This document shows, piece by piece, positions 41,264 to 49,948 of a stretch of DNA of 64,000 bases. The notes under the pieces are model-generated. The model did not search any database. It was not told the DNA's origin and was given only the letters and a program-made list of their open reading frames with translations. The translations under genes and the position numbers were made by a program. The DNA comes from a bacterium. Its GTDB lineage: Bacteria; Bacteroidota; Bacteroidia; Flavobacteriales_D; Crocinitomicaceae. How positions within the stretch are numbered: position 1 is the first letter of the stretch; every line of letters starts with the position of its first letter. The stretch covers positions 1 through 64,000 of the forward strand of contig JANSYQ010000012.1 in the NCBI GenBank assembly GCA_024742305.1, given 5' to 3'.

Positions 41264-41890
41264 ATGTTACAACGACCACAAACCTTAGTCTTTATCGCCG
41301 CAGCGATTCTTTGTTTTATTACGGCATACGTTCCATTAGTGGGTTACTCTTCTGATTACTCAGAACTACCTGACGATGTGCAAAAACGAGTGACTGAATC
41401 CAATCCTCAAATTGTTGTAAAAGCATCAGGTTTGGACTACCAAATGAACAAGCCAAGTGAACCGAAACTATCTGATGAGGAGTTTGAAAAGGGCATGAAG
41501 AAAGTGAATGAGCAGTTGGATGAGGAGGTTGAAAAGCGCGATCTTGGCATCATTTTCATGTTTGGTACTGCTGGATGTATTCTACTGGGATTGAGCATTA
41601 TTGGACTCATATTCTTGTTTAAAAGACGCCGACTTCAAATCCGTTTTGGAGTGGTGTTGGTATTATTGACGCTTCTAGTTACCACCGGTGTATTCATCGC
41701 TTCGAAAGTTGCGCTAGATGCTATGGTAGAACTGGAGTTACTTCCTACTCGCATGAGTGATGTAGAATTGGTCACTACTTACAAACTGGGCTTCTTTTTG
41801 TTGCCTGCGATTGCCGTGTTACTGCTTGTTGGAGTGATTTTGGTACGCAAGGATGACAATCTCGTAAAAAGCCTTGATCGACTTCGTTAA
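41264..41890 (+). CDS. DUF4293-like four-TM protein
   Basis: MLQRPQTLVFIAAAILCFITAYVPL start typical of DUF4293. Confidence 0.7.
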   Translation: MLQRPQTLVFIAAAILCFITAYVPLVGYSSDYSELPDDVQKRVTESNPQIVVKASGLDYQMNKPSEPKLSDEEFEKGMKKVNEQLDEEVEKRDLGIIFMFGTAGCILLGLSIIGLIFLFKRRRLQIRFGVVLVLLTLLVTTGVFIASKVALDAMVELELLPTRMSDVELVTTYKLGFFLLPAIAVLLLVGVILVRKDDNLVKSLDRLR

Positions 41891-42346
41891 TTAATTGTAG
41901 GATTTCATGGCTCTGTCCATGGCACGTTTGTCGTCTTTCTCCTTAAGGTCCTGACGTTTGTCGTGGAGCTTTTTACCTTGAGCAGTAGCAATTTCGAGTT
42001 TTGCCCACCCCTTTTCGGAAATAAACATGCGCAACGGAACTAAGGCATTCCCCTTCACCTTCAGGAACTTTTCAATCTTATTGATTTCCTTTCGGTTCAA
42101 CAATAATTTTCTATCGCCTCGAGGCTTGTGATTGTAATAGGAGCCGTTTTCATACGCGGCAATGTGCATGTTGCGGATGAACACCTCTCCATCTTGAAAA
42201 ACACAGTAGGCCTCAACAATACTCGCCTTGCTGTTCCTTATACTTTTAATCTCAGTACCAGTCAATTGCATGCCCGCAACGAATTTATCAATCAAATGAT
42301 ATTCGAAGCGTGCCTTCTTGTTCTGTATGTTGATTTGATTTTTCAT
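41891..42346 (-). CDS. smpB: SsrA-binding protein SmpB
   Basis: IQNKKARFEYHLIDKFVAGMQLTGTEIKSIRNSKASI; KKLHDKRQDLKEKDDKRAMDRAMK. Confidence 0.97.
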   Translation of the reverse strand: MKNQINIQNKKARFEYHLIDKFVAGMQLTGTEIKSIRNSKASIVEAYCVFQDGEVFIRNMHIAAYENGSYYNHKPRGDRKLLLNRKEINKIEKFLKVKGNALVPLRMFISEKGWAKLEIATAQGKKLHDKRQDLKEKDDKRAMDRAMKSYN

Positions 42347-42364
42347 GTTCACGACGGTACTGTG

Positions 42365-42372
42365 CAAAAGTA
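42365..42372 (-). promoter_or_regulatory. -7 element TACTTTTG (minus) for smpB
   Basis: caaaagta on plus strand. Confidence 0.5.
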
Positions 42373-42407
42373 ATCAATCACTGCGACTTGCATCTTTCTT
42401 TTATCGG

Positions 42408-42415
42408 TACTTTTG
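42408..42415 (+). promoter_or_regulatory. -7 element TACTTTTG for recR
   Basis: Ends 5 nt before the recR GTG start. Confidence 0.5.
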
Positions 42416-42419
42416 AGGT

Positions 42420-43025
42420 GTGAAAGTTCCTTCCAAGCACATTGAATCAGCTGTAGACCAAATTGCCTCACTCCCAGGAATTGGCCGTAGAACGGCATTA
42501 CGACTGGTTTTGAACTTATTGCAGCGATCTGAAGATGAAGTTCAGGCTTTTTCCGATGCTTTTACTGAAATGAAAGCCAATGTGCATCAATGTAAAACCT
42601 GTGGCAACATCTCAGATTTAGAGGTATGTTCTATTTGTCTTGATACTAGAAGAGATGAAACTACCATTTGTGTGGTGGAAGATATTCGCGACATTCTCGC
42701 CATAGAAGCCACCGAATCCTACAAAGGGAGATATCATGTATTGGGAGGAATTATTTCACCAATGGACGGCGTCGGTCCGTCTGATTTGAACATTCAAACA
42801 TTGATTGAACGCGTTTCAAAGGGCAACATCCATGAGGTAATTTTTGCATTGAGCCCCACTATGGAGGGAGATACAACGAATTATTACATCTACAAAAAAA
42901 TCAGAGAATTCGAAATTACGGTGTCAACTTTATCACGCGGAGTTTCCGTGGGATCTGAGCTTCAATACGCGGATGAAGTCACTTTGAGTCGTTCACTACT
43001 CCATCGTCAACCGTTTAAAATGTAA
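42420..43025 (+). CDS. recR: Recombination mediator RecR
   Basis: LPGIGRRTALRLVLNLL, C4 zinc finger CKTCGNISDLEVCSIC, Toprim VLGGIISPMDGVGPSDL; GTG start. Confidence 0.96.
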   Translation: MKVPSKHIESAVDQIASLPGIGRRTALRLVLNLLQRSEDEVQAFSDAFTEMKANVHQCKTCGNISDLEVCSICLDTRRDETTICVVEDIRDILAIEATESYKGRYHVLGGIISPMDGVGPSDLNIQTLIERVSKGNIHEVIFALSPTMEGDTTNYYIYKKIREFEITVSTLSRGVSVGSELQYADEVTLSRSLLHRQPFKM

Positions 43026-43130
43026 TTCGTTTCCATACTTCCATGTGGATAACATTGTCATACTCAAATTAATTTCAGGTTAGTCTTCTTGCTATTTTTA
43101 GCAGTGAGTATTCATTTAAACCTAAACAAA

Positions 43131-43499
43131 ATGTGGAAAGAATTTAAAGAGTTTATTTCACGAGGTAATGTAATCGACTTAGCGGTTGCCCTTGTGATTG
43201 GTGGGGCGTTTACCTTGATTGTGAAGTCGTTGGTGAACGACATCGTGATGCCAATAATTGGTTCATTCTTAGGTGAATCCTTTGCCTCGATGTCCCACAC
43301 AATCAACGGCGTGGATGTTAAGTACGGACTGTTCATTCAAGCCATTGTAAATTTCTTCGTTATCGCATTTGCTGTATTCATGGTAATTAAGGCAATTAAT
43401 AAGATGAAGAAAAAGAAAGAAGAGGCTCCTGCAGCGCCTCCGGCTCCAACGAAGGATCAGGAATTATTAACGGAAATCCGCGACCTATTGAAGAAATAA
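43131..43499 (+). CDS. mscL: Large-conductance mechanosensitive channel MscL
   Basis: MWKEFKEFISRGNVIDLAVALVIGGAFTLIVKSLVNDIVMPIIG. Confidence 0.96.
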   Translation: MWKEFKEFISRGNVIDLAVALVIGGAFTLIVKSLVNDIVMPIIGSFLGESFASMSHTINGVDVKYGLFIQAIVNFFVIAFAVFMVIKAINKMKKKKEEAPAAPPAPTKDQELLTEIRDLLKK

Positions 43500-43519
43500 C
43501 AGTTTCGCAACATAAAAAT

Positions 43520-43549
43520 AAAGAATCGGGATTGCTCGGTTCTTTTTTT
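43520..43549 (+). terminator. Rho-independent terminator
   Basis: AAGAATCGGGattgCTCGGTTCTTTTTTT (with G:U pairs). Confidence 0.65.
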
Positions 43550-43619
43550 GTGCCTAGATTTGACGCGTACTATTTTTTAAGTATATTGCTAATATTAATA
43601 CATTCTCTCACAATCTGAT

Positions 43620-44249
43620 ATGACCAATATTTTTGTGGCAAAGCTCGACTTCGGTGTAAGCGATGAAGCCCTGAAATCCCTATTCGAAAACTACGGAACA
43701 GTAGTTAAGTGTCACATTGCCAAGGATCGTGAAACAGGAAATCCTCGTGGTTTTGCTTTTGTTGAAATGGGTACTACGGAAGAAGCTCAAGAAGCCATTC
43801 GTGCACTCGACGGTCATGCAATAAACGGAAGAAACATGGTGGTAAAACTCGCCGAAGACAGAAGCGGCGGAAACAAACCTCGACCTTCCGGGCCTCCAAG
43901 AGATCGCAATCAACAACGTGATTCACGTCCACCTCAAAGAGACGCGCGACCGCCACGAGCAGATAGTGCGGATGGACGTCCACCTAAAACCGACGACTTC
44001 AAAGCGCCAATTGCCCCGCGAGATGACGATGATAGTTCGGATTCATCAACAGTGGAAAAAACATCGAAGCGAGGAAAGAATAAAAAGAAGAAGTCGAGCG
44101 ATAAGCCGGAAAATCGCGAGTTCAAAATGTCTGCCTACAAGAAAAGTGGCAAAAAGCCCCGCGTAGAGTTTGAAGATGATGATGATTGGGAGTTGGAACT
44201 TCTAAAGCAAAAGCGTCGGGGTTGGACCGAAGACGACGAAGACATGTAA
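43620..44249 (+). CDS. RRM-type RNA-binding protein with disordered charged tail
   Basis: TNIFVAKLDFGVSDEALKSLFENYGTV and RGFAFVEMGTTEEAQEAI (RNP2/RNP1); long RPP/DDD/KKK tail. Confidence 0.93.
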   Translation: MTNIFVAKLDFGVSDEALKSLFENYGTVVKCHIAKDRETGNPRGFAFVEMGTTEEAQEAIRALDGHAINGRNMVVKLAEDRSGGNKPRPSGPPRDRNQQRDSRPPQRDARPPRADSADGRPPKTDDFKAPIAPRDDDDSSDSSTVEKTSKRGKNKKKKSSDKPENREFKMSAYKKSGKKPRVEFEDDDDWELELLKQKRRGWTEDDEDM

Positions 44250-44326
44250 CCAAATCAACGTATCGGATTATAACTGTAGGACTTTTATAAAGTACCTATA
44301 CTTCCTGTACGTTGGTGGCGTGACTT

Positions 44327-44791
44327 TTAGGGCATTGAATGAAAATTCGGGTTACGCCACCCAACGTTCTCTCGCTTTAACCACATTTCCCGAAATTCTT
44401 TTCTTTCAATGGGATGGTCAAAGTTGTAGCTCACGCGTAAAATCCACTCAATGCATTCCCTTACCTCACTACATGTTCCACTGTATTTCTCGAAGTAACC
44501 CAACGCTCCTTTTTTGTAAGCTTTTAGCTTCACACTAACGTCTTCCTGTCCTGAAACCAGCAGAATTTCGGCGTTTACTCCCTTCTTTTCCATTTGATGA
44601 ATCATTTCCAAACCCGTCGATTGTTCTAGGTGGTAATCAAGAATGATAATATTTGGAGGCGTTTCAAGTGCTTTCAAAAAATTGCGTTCCGTTTTGAAGT
44701 GCTTCACTTCATCCACAATAGCCTCCAACTCCTTTTTCAAGCAGCGCCCAAAATAGAGATCGTCGTCAAGAATAAATAATGATGTACTCAT
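44327..44791 (-). CDS. Single-domain response regulator receiver protein
   Basis: LFILDDDLYFGRCL, PNIIILDYHLEQSTGLEMI, EILLVSGQEDVSVKLKAYKKGALGYFEK. Confidence 0.88.
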   Translation of the reverse strand: MSTSLFILDDDLYFGRCLKKELEAIVDEVKHFKTERNFLKALETPPNIIILDYHLEQSTGLEMIHQMEKKGVNAEILLVSGQEDVSVKLKAYKKGALGYFEKYSGTCSEVRECIEWILRVSYNFDHPIERKEFREMWLKRENVGWRNPNFHSMP

Positions 44792-44977
44792 GTCAGTGGT
44801 AAAGCGAAATCAGTGCCGAAGGCTCTAAAGCATTGTTTTACAAGACATAAACTTCTCGTCAAAAACTAAAAAGTCATCAATTTGAAATCGTTTGTTTTCA
44901 TTTTGAAAAAATTTAAAAAAAAATTCCAACCCTTTGAAAACTCGATACATCTACCCTTTGAACGAAACACAAAAACT

Positions 44978-45427
44978 ATGAGAAAGTTATTTTATTTACC
45001 AGTGATCCTAGTAGGAGCAACAATGCTGATTGCTTCTTGTAACAAGTACGACAACGGTGGAAGCAAAGCTCGTGCCGAGAAAAACATCAAAAAGACTTGG
45101 AAACTTGAGGCATATTACCTTGACGGAGTCGATCAAACGCAGAATCTGTTGATTAGTAACTTCATAGAAACTTTCAACGATGATGGTACCTACACGCGTA
45201 ATTACACGGATGGAAGTGGTGACCAGCAGGAAGACTTGGGCAATTGGGTATTAGACAACGAAAAGTCAACTATCAACGTTTCAGGAACGGGAAGCTATGA
45301 ATTGACCAATGAAACTTCGACGGTTTCGGCATCCGATTACATCATTCTCAAATTAAAGAAAGATGAGTTATGGTACCAGTTTACTAATGGTGGAAGCACA
45401 CACGAATTTCATCTAATACCCAATTAA
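44978..45427 (+). CDS. Lipocalin-like domain lipoprotein
   Basis: MRKLFYLPVILVGATMLIASCNKY lipobox; KTWKLEAYYLDGVDQTQ..FNDDGTYTRNY....GNWVLDNEKSTI. Confidence 0.75.
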   Translation: MRKLFYLPVILVGATMLIASCNKYDNGGSKARAEKNIKKTWKLEAYYLDGVDQTQNLLISNFIETFNDDGTYTRNYTDGSGDQQEDLGNWVLDNEKSTINVSGTGSYELTNETSTVSASDYIILKLKKDELWYQFTNGGSTHEFHLIPN

Positions 45428-45525
45428 AAAGGAGTCAAAACAATGAGAATTCCTAAATTGAGGTTTATTCGACGGGCGCACTCCAGCAAAAGAAGCGTTT
45501 GTGTAGAAAAAGTAATTTTTTGAAT

Positions 45526-46206
45526 ATGAAACGGAAATGGCTACTTCTTGTAATGCTAATTGCGGTAACCGCTTGTAAAAAGCAGCAATTAAAGCAACCA
45601 ACAGATGTTTCCTTTAGCGTAGACATCAATCGAAATGCTAGTAATAATGGGAATTTGATATTTGAAAGTGGATACATCCTCCTGTCTTCCTTTGATGTAG
45701 AAGGTGAAAGACAGGAAGGTGATCCGATTGCCTTTTCGCGCAGCTTTTCGAACGGATTACTCGTTAATTTTGACGCTACTGGCGTTATAGGCGACCTGAA
45801 CTTCGATATCCCCCAAGGCGTGTACACGGAATTGAGGGTTCGATTTGCCACTTTCGATGATAACGGCGACGCGACCATTACAGTGAATGGTTCGTTTACC
45901 AACAGCCAGGGAACCGATGTTCCAATCCGTTTTGAGTTCATGTCCTCTGAAACTTTTGAGATTAGTGGTGAAGACGACGTAAACTCCGGTGTCGTAGTAT
46001 TGGACGCCGATATGCCTTCCAGTGCAATTATTCGACTCGACCCTATTTATTGGTTCGATATTCTAACAACCAATCAGTTGGAAAATGCCAACTTGGTTGA
46101 TGTTAATGGTGTTCAAACCATACTAATCAACGAGAGCAATAACGATAACCTGTACGATTTACTTGCCGATCGTGTTGATGAATCGACTGAAGCCGTTTTT
46201 AATTAG
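45526..46206 (+). CDS. Lipoprotein of unknown function
   Basis: MKRKWLLLVMLIAVTACKK lipobox; beta-rich remainder. Confidence 0.75.
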   Translation: MKRKWLLLVMLIAVTACKKQQLKQPTDVSFSVDINRNASNNGNLIFESGYILLSSFDVEGERQEGDPIAFSRSFSNGLLVNFDATGVIGDLNFDIPQGVYTELRVRFATFDDNGDATITVNGSFTNSQGTDVPIRFEFMSSETFEISGEDDVNSGVVVLDADMPSSAIIRLDPIYWFDILTTNQLENANLVDVNGVQTILINESNNDNLYDLLADRVDESTEAVFN

Positions 46207-46208
46207 TC

Positions 46209-46757
46209 ATCGAAAACTATACTAACATATCGGATGAAGAGCTTGTAAGCGCCTGTCTCAATAATGTTCGAGAAGCTCAGGAAGCGTTTTATCGAAAGTT
46301 TGCCGATAAAATGTTCTCCGTTTGCAAGTACTATGCAGAGGACCGAGACGAAGCGTGCGACTTTCTTCAGGAAGGTTTCATTACGGTTTTCCGTAAACTT
46401 GATCGATACAATTTCGAAGGCTCGCTTGAAGGTTGGATTCGTAGAATCGTTGTAAATACTGCACTCCAAGAAATACGCAAGAAGAAAGTATTTCAGGAGC
46501 ATTACAACTTGATCAAAATTGAACAGGAAGAGCTTTACAAAGAAGATGTTAGTACCTCTGAGCTGAATCCTAAAGACATTATTCAATGGGTAAATGAACT
46601 TCCGAAAAAAGCAGGGTTGATCATGAAACTCTATGCGATTGAAGGATATACACATCCTGAAATCGCGGAGATACTAGACGTTAGCGTCGGTACTTCAAAA
46701 TCTCAATTGAACAGAGCTAGAGCTCTATTAAAAGCAAAAATGAACGCGCAAGGATGA
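46209..46757 (+). CDS. ECF-type RNA polymerase sigma factor; 5' end uncertain (first ATG 46311)
   Basis: Region 2 DEELVSACLNNVREAQEAFYRKFADKMFSVCKYYAEDRDEACDFLQEGFITVFRKLDRYNFEGSLEGWIRRIVVN and region 4 YTHPEIAEILDVSVGTSKSQLNRARALLK. Conserved sequence extends upstream of 46311 but has no ATG/GTG/TTG. Confidence 0.85.
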   Translation: MENYTNISDEELVSACLNNVREAQEAFYRKFADKMFSVCKYYAEDRDEACDFLQEGFITVFRKLDRYNFEGSLEGWIRRIVVNTALQEIRKKKVFQEHYNLIKIEQEELYKEDVSTSELNPKDIIQWVNELPKKAGLIMKLYAIEGYTHPEIAEILDVSVGTSKSQLNRARALLKAKMNAQG

Positions 46758-48001
46758 GCGAAGATTTGGACCATATCGTTAATGATGCGTTTGAAAACGC
46801 AGGTTCAAAGGACCGTGCTCCAGAAATGGCGTGGTCGGCCATCAGCTATGAATTGTCTCGCAGTAAAGTCGATACCGCAGTAAAGGAAAGCTTTGAAGGA
46901 CAACAGGACACCGCGCCGGAAATGGTTTGGGAACGAGTTCAGGATCAATTGGACATCGATCGCGTTTGGACACGCATCATGGGAAGAATTTACATTCAGA
47001 AACGCTTCCACTTCCTCCGATACGCCGCCGTTCTATTGATACTGTTGCTTCCCTTTCATCTAGACTTCGATTTCTTTGAATCGAACAGTGCAGAGGGAAG
47101 CGTGAGCCATCCCCATGTATCCACAGCGCCCGTGCAGCGCAATACCAATTCTAAAGAGTTCGTCCAACCGACGAACGCAACAGAAACTTCTGCGCAGAAC
47201 GCTTCGGTAAAAAACGTGTTGCCCTCTCCTACTCCCATTGAGGATATAACTTCGGACAACGGAGATGACTTGGCAACGAACAATACTCTGAAAAGATTCC
47301 AAGCGCTCCCTGGTACCTTGGCACTTGCTACATTGGAGCCGCATCGAGAAGACTTTTCAATTCCTTCATTTGAGCAGCCAAAGCCACAGCACTCTCTTGG
47401 TTTGACAATCGGAGGAATTTCTTCCTTAGAGAATACATGGATTTTGGATAATGAAACACGCGAAGGTTTTGATTCTGAGTCGCTGGTAGAGAATGAAATT
47501 GCCTTAGGGGCGAGTTACGGCGTTTTTGCGGAGTACCAGTTACGGCCGAGGCTGGCAATTACAGCTGAGTACTTATTTCAATCGCGAACGAATCAACGCA
47601 CGAATTACTACAACCATGGTACTTATACGAATAAAGTGCGTGAGATCAATCATTCCAAGTTAAGTTTGCTGCTTGGCTGGAATTCGCAACCGCATTACTT
47701 TGGCGTATCGCATAGCACAGTAGCACGATTGGGTGCTTACTATTCACGCGTGAAAAGCGATTATACCTATAACAATGGATTCCTTACAGACATAAATAGT
47801 GTGTACCAAAGAAGTGATGCTGGTTTGCGCATGGAGTTAGGGAAACGAATCTATTGGAAATCCCTCCAATTTGAAGGTGGATTGGTTGCTAATTATGGGA
47901 TGATCAATCTTGCTTCATCGAAGAGCTACATTCCGTCACACTTGAATTTCACACGACTGGTTTCTGGAGGACTTTACTTACGTGCTGGATATACGCTTTA
48001 A
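46754..48001 (+). CDS. Predicted trans-envelope protein: soluble N-terminus, one TM, linker, C-terminal beta-barrel
   Basis: ATGA overlap with sigma gene; TM FLRYAAVLLILLLPFHL; C-terminal alternating amphipathic strands with aromatics (LGASYGVFAEYQLRPRLAITAEYLFQSR...LVSGGLYLRAGYTL). Confidence 0.75.
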   Translation: MSEDLDHIVNDAFENAGSKDRAPEMAWSAISYELSRSKVDTAVKESFEGQQDTAPEMVWERVQDQLDIDRVWTRIMGRIYIQKRFHFLRYAAVLLILLLPFHLDFDFFESNSAEGSVSHPHVSTAPVQRNTNSKEFVQPTNATETSAQNASVKNVLPSPTPIEDITSDNGDDLATNNTLKRFQALPGTLALATLEPHREDFSIPSFEQPKPQHSLGLTIGGISSLENTWILDNETREGFDSESLVENEIALGASYGVFAEYQLRPRLAITAEYLFQSRTNQRTNYYNHGTYTNKVREINHSKLSLLLGWNSQPHYFGVSHSTVARLGAYYSRVKSDYTYNNGFLTDINSVYQRSDAGLRMELGKRIYWKSLQFEGGLVANYGMINLASSKSYIPSHLNFTRLVSGGLYLRAGYTL

Positions 48002-48011
48002 ACTTCAGCCA

Positions 48012-48920
48012 TCACTCCCAAACAAGTATTTGTCGATGACACTGGTTCCATCCAGCACTTAGTGTACCCGATAGTGCTCTCCATCTAACTTTCACTTCGT
48101 GCTGACCAGCAGAAAGTTGCTCAATACACTTTAAATTGACTTGCTTTACATCAGAAATACTAACATACTGAACAATAACCAAGTCAGTCTGAACGCCATC
48201 AACTATGAGTTCATAGTGTCCTACCGCTCCAGTTGAACTATTATAAGTACCCGGAATACTGGCTTGGATCATGACTGGTGAGTTCCCGGAAGTAAAGTTT
48301 GTCGTCATTCCTGCCATATCCGTAAAACTACTCGATGAAGTTTGAGTAGATGTATAGGTGCCGACACTATATCTAGTGCCAGTCGTAGTATCTAAAGGCA
48401 ATGTAACTGTATTACCTCCAGTACCAGATATTGAGAGATCAAGACCATTCAGTGACAAAGTCTGGATCTCATTCAAAGTATCAGAGTCAGCATCGTTAAC
48501 ATTGTCAATAATTGCAGATTCCGCTACTTTTGAATGAAGCGAATAAGGAACAGATAGAAACTCTGATGAACCAAATAAAACATAATTAGTACCACCATTT
48601 AAGTCAAGTAAGGTTTCTAAAAAGTAAGGCCCGTTTGACCAATCGATGCTACTGAAGATAAATTGTGAATTGCCTGTACCAATACTTAAATCAATCAACC
48701 CATAGGCATTACTAACGGTTGTAAAAGTCTCAGAGTATTCTATTGGTCCTATTGTGCTTCCCTGTCGAATGATAAATTGTACGCCCAAAGTTGAATTTGC
48801 AACTATTTGGTTATTAGCGTCTCGAATAACTGCTTGATATTTAAATGCCTCAGGCGATTGAGCGACTGAGAAATTTGAAAAGCTTACTAGCAATAGGATG
48901 CAGAGTGTGAATCGATTCAT
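48012..48920 (-). CDS. Secreted, beta-rich protein of unknown function
   Basis: Signal peptide; SPEAFKYQAVIRDANNQIVANSTLGVQFIIRQGSTIGPIEYSETFTTVSNAYGLIDLSIGTG, a domain common in Bacteroidota surface proteins. Confidence 0.75.
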   Translation of the reverse strand: MNRFTLCILLLVSFSNFSVAQSPEAFKYQAVIRDANNQIVANSTLGVQFIIRQGSTIGPIEYSETFTTVSNAYGLIDLSIGTGNSQFIFSSIDWSNGPYFLETLLDLNGGTNYVLFGSSEFLSVPYSLHSKVAESAIIDNVNDADSDTLNEIQTLSLNGLDLSISGTGGNTVTLPLDTTTGTRYSVGTYTSTQTSSSSFTDMAGMTTNFTSGNSPVMIQASIPGTYNSSTGAVGHYELIVDGVQTDLVIVQYVSISDVKQVNLKCIEQLSAGQHEVKVRWRALSGTLSAGWNQCHRQILVWE

Positions 48921-49145
48921 GGCGCTGAAATATTTAAGAATGAATAGTCAATAAGAGATTGACAACAAAACACTTACAAAAATAATCAGCAAACATTCTT
49001 TATTCAATAAGTACTAATACCTAAATTGATCATTGTTTAATTATCCATAAATAAGCCTTGCAATCATTTTATTCAGGTGGTTCACCCTTTATAGAGCTGA
49101 ACCTCCTTGTTCACCATAGATTGAATCTTCAGTTAAGTACACATT

Positions 49146-49802
49146 CTAATTGATTTTCCACGCAAGGTCCAATCCGAAAATGTGAAAACGATCGTTTGAT
49201 TTTTTGTTGAATTCCTGTTCCAGTCGGTAAAAAGTTCGAACATCCACTCTTTTATTGATGCGCCAGGTCAATCCAGTGTTGAAACGCCATATTCTAAACT
49301 CGTTCCTGCGATCAAGACGATAGAATATCTCTCCTGCGATAAAAGGATCTACCAATTTACTAGCATTATACTCAAACGACAATTTGTTTCTTAGATAGGA
49401 CTTGCGGCGATCACCGTCAAAAGGTGACCTGTTTTGATAGCGCAAGCGGTTCTTTACACGCAACGGAAATTTTTTCTTATCCCAGCTATAATTCAAATCT
49501 GCTGAAATTCTCCCATGGTTGTCATCATTTGGAACAAAGGTATATCTGTATGTCGGAGTAAACGAAAATCTCTTATTCATTTTCCATCTCCAACCGAATG
49601 CCGTAAAGGTATTTTTCACTGAGGAAATCCTGTCATCAAATCGAACTTGTTGCTCGAGTTCCAACCTATGCTTTTTCGCTACTTTGTACGTTACGCTTAC
49701 ACCCGACCACAACTCGTAATCTGTAGTTTGAGAGATTGCGGAAAAGGGATAAAGAATAATTCCAACAAAGAAAATTGACAAAGAGAGGTGACGTGCTTTC
49801 AT
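49146..49802 (-). CDS. DUF2490-like outer-membrane beta-barrel protein
   Basis: DYELWSGVSVTYKVAKKHRLELEQQVRFDDRISSVKNTFTAFGWRWKMNKRFSFTPTYRYTF. Confidence 0.87.
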   Translation of the reverse strand: MKARHLSLSIFFVGIILYPFSAISQTTDYELWSGVSVTYKVAKKHRLELEQQVRFDDRISSVKNTFTAFGWRWKMNKRFSFTPTYRYTFVPNDDNHGRISADLNYSWDKKKFPLRVKNRLRYQNRSPFDGDRRKSYLRNKLSFEYNASKLVDPFIAGEIFYRLDRRNEFRIWRFNTGLTWRINKRVDVRTFYRLEQEFNKKSNDRFHIFGLDLAWKIN

Positions 49803-49879
49803 GCGTTACTAATTTACAATTGAACCAATGTATGTATAAGATGTCTACGAAAGGAAACGGTTGGAAAATGCCGAGGAAA

Positions 49880-49919
49880 AACCAAAAAATAAGCCCCGAA
49901 ATCATTTGACTTCGGGGCT
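49880..49919 (-). terminator. Terminator on minus strand
   Basis: AGCCCCGAAgtcaaatgatTTCGGGGCTtattttttgg read on minus strand. Confidence 0.75.
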
Positions 49920-49948
49920 CACCCTATAACTTAAACTATGCGATTAGA

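Noticed and set aside
46195-46206. Programmed frameshift fusing the lipoprotein to the sigma factor
   Set aside because: A -1 slip at GTTTTTAA reads into TAA at 46200-46202, so fusion is not possible there.
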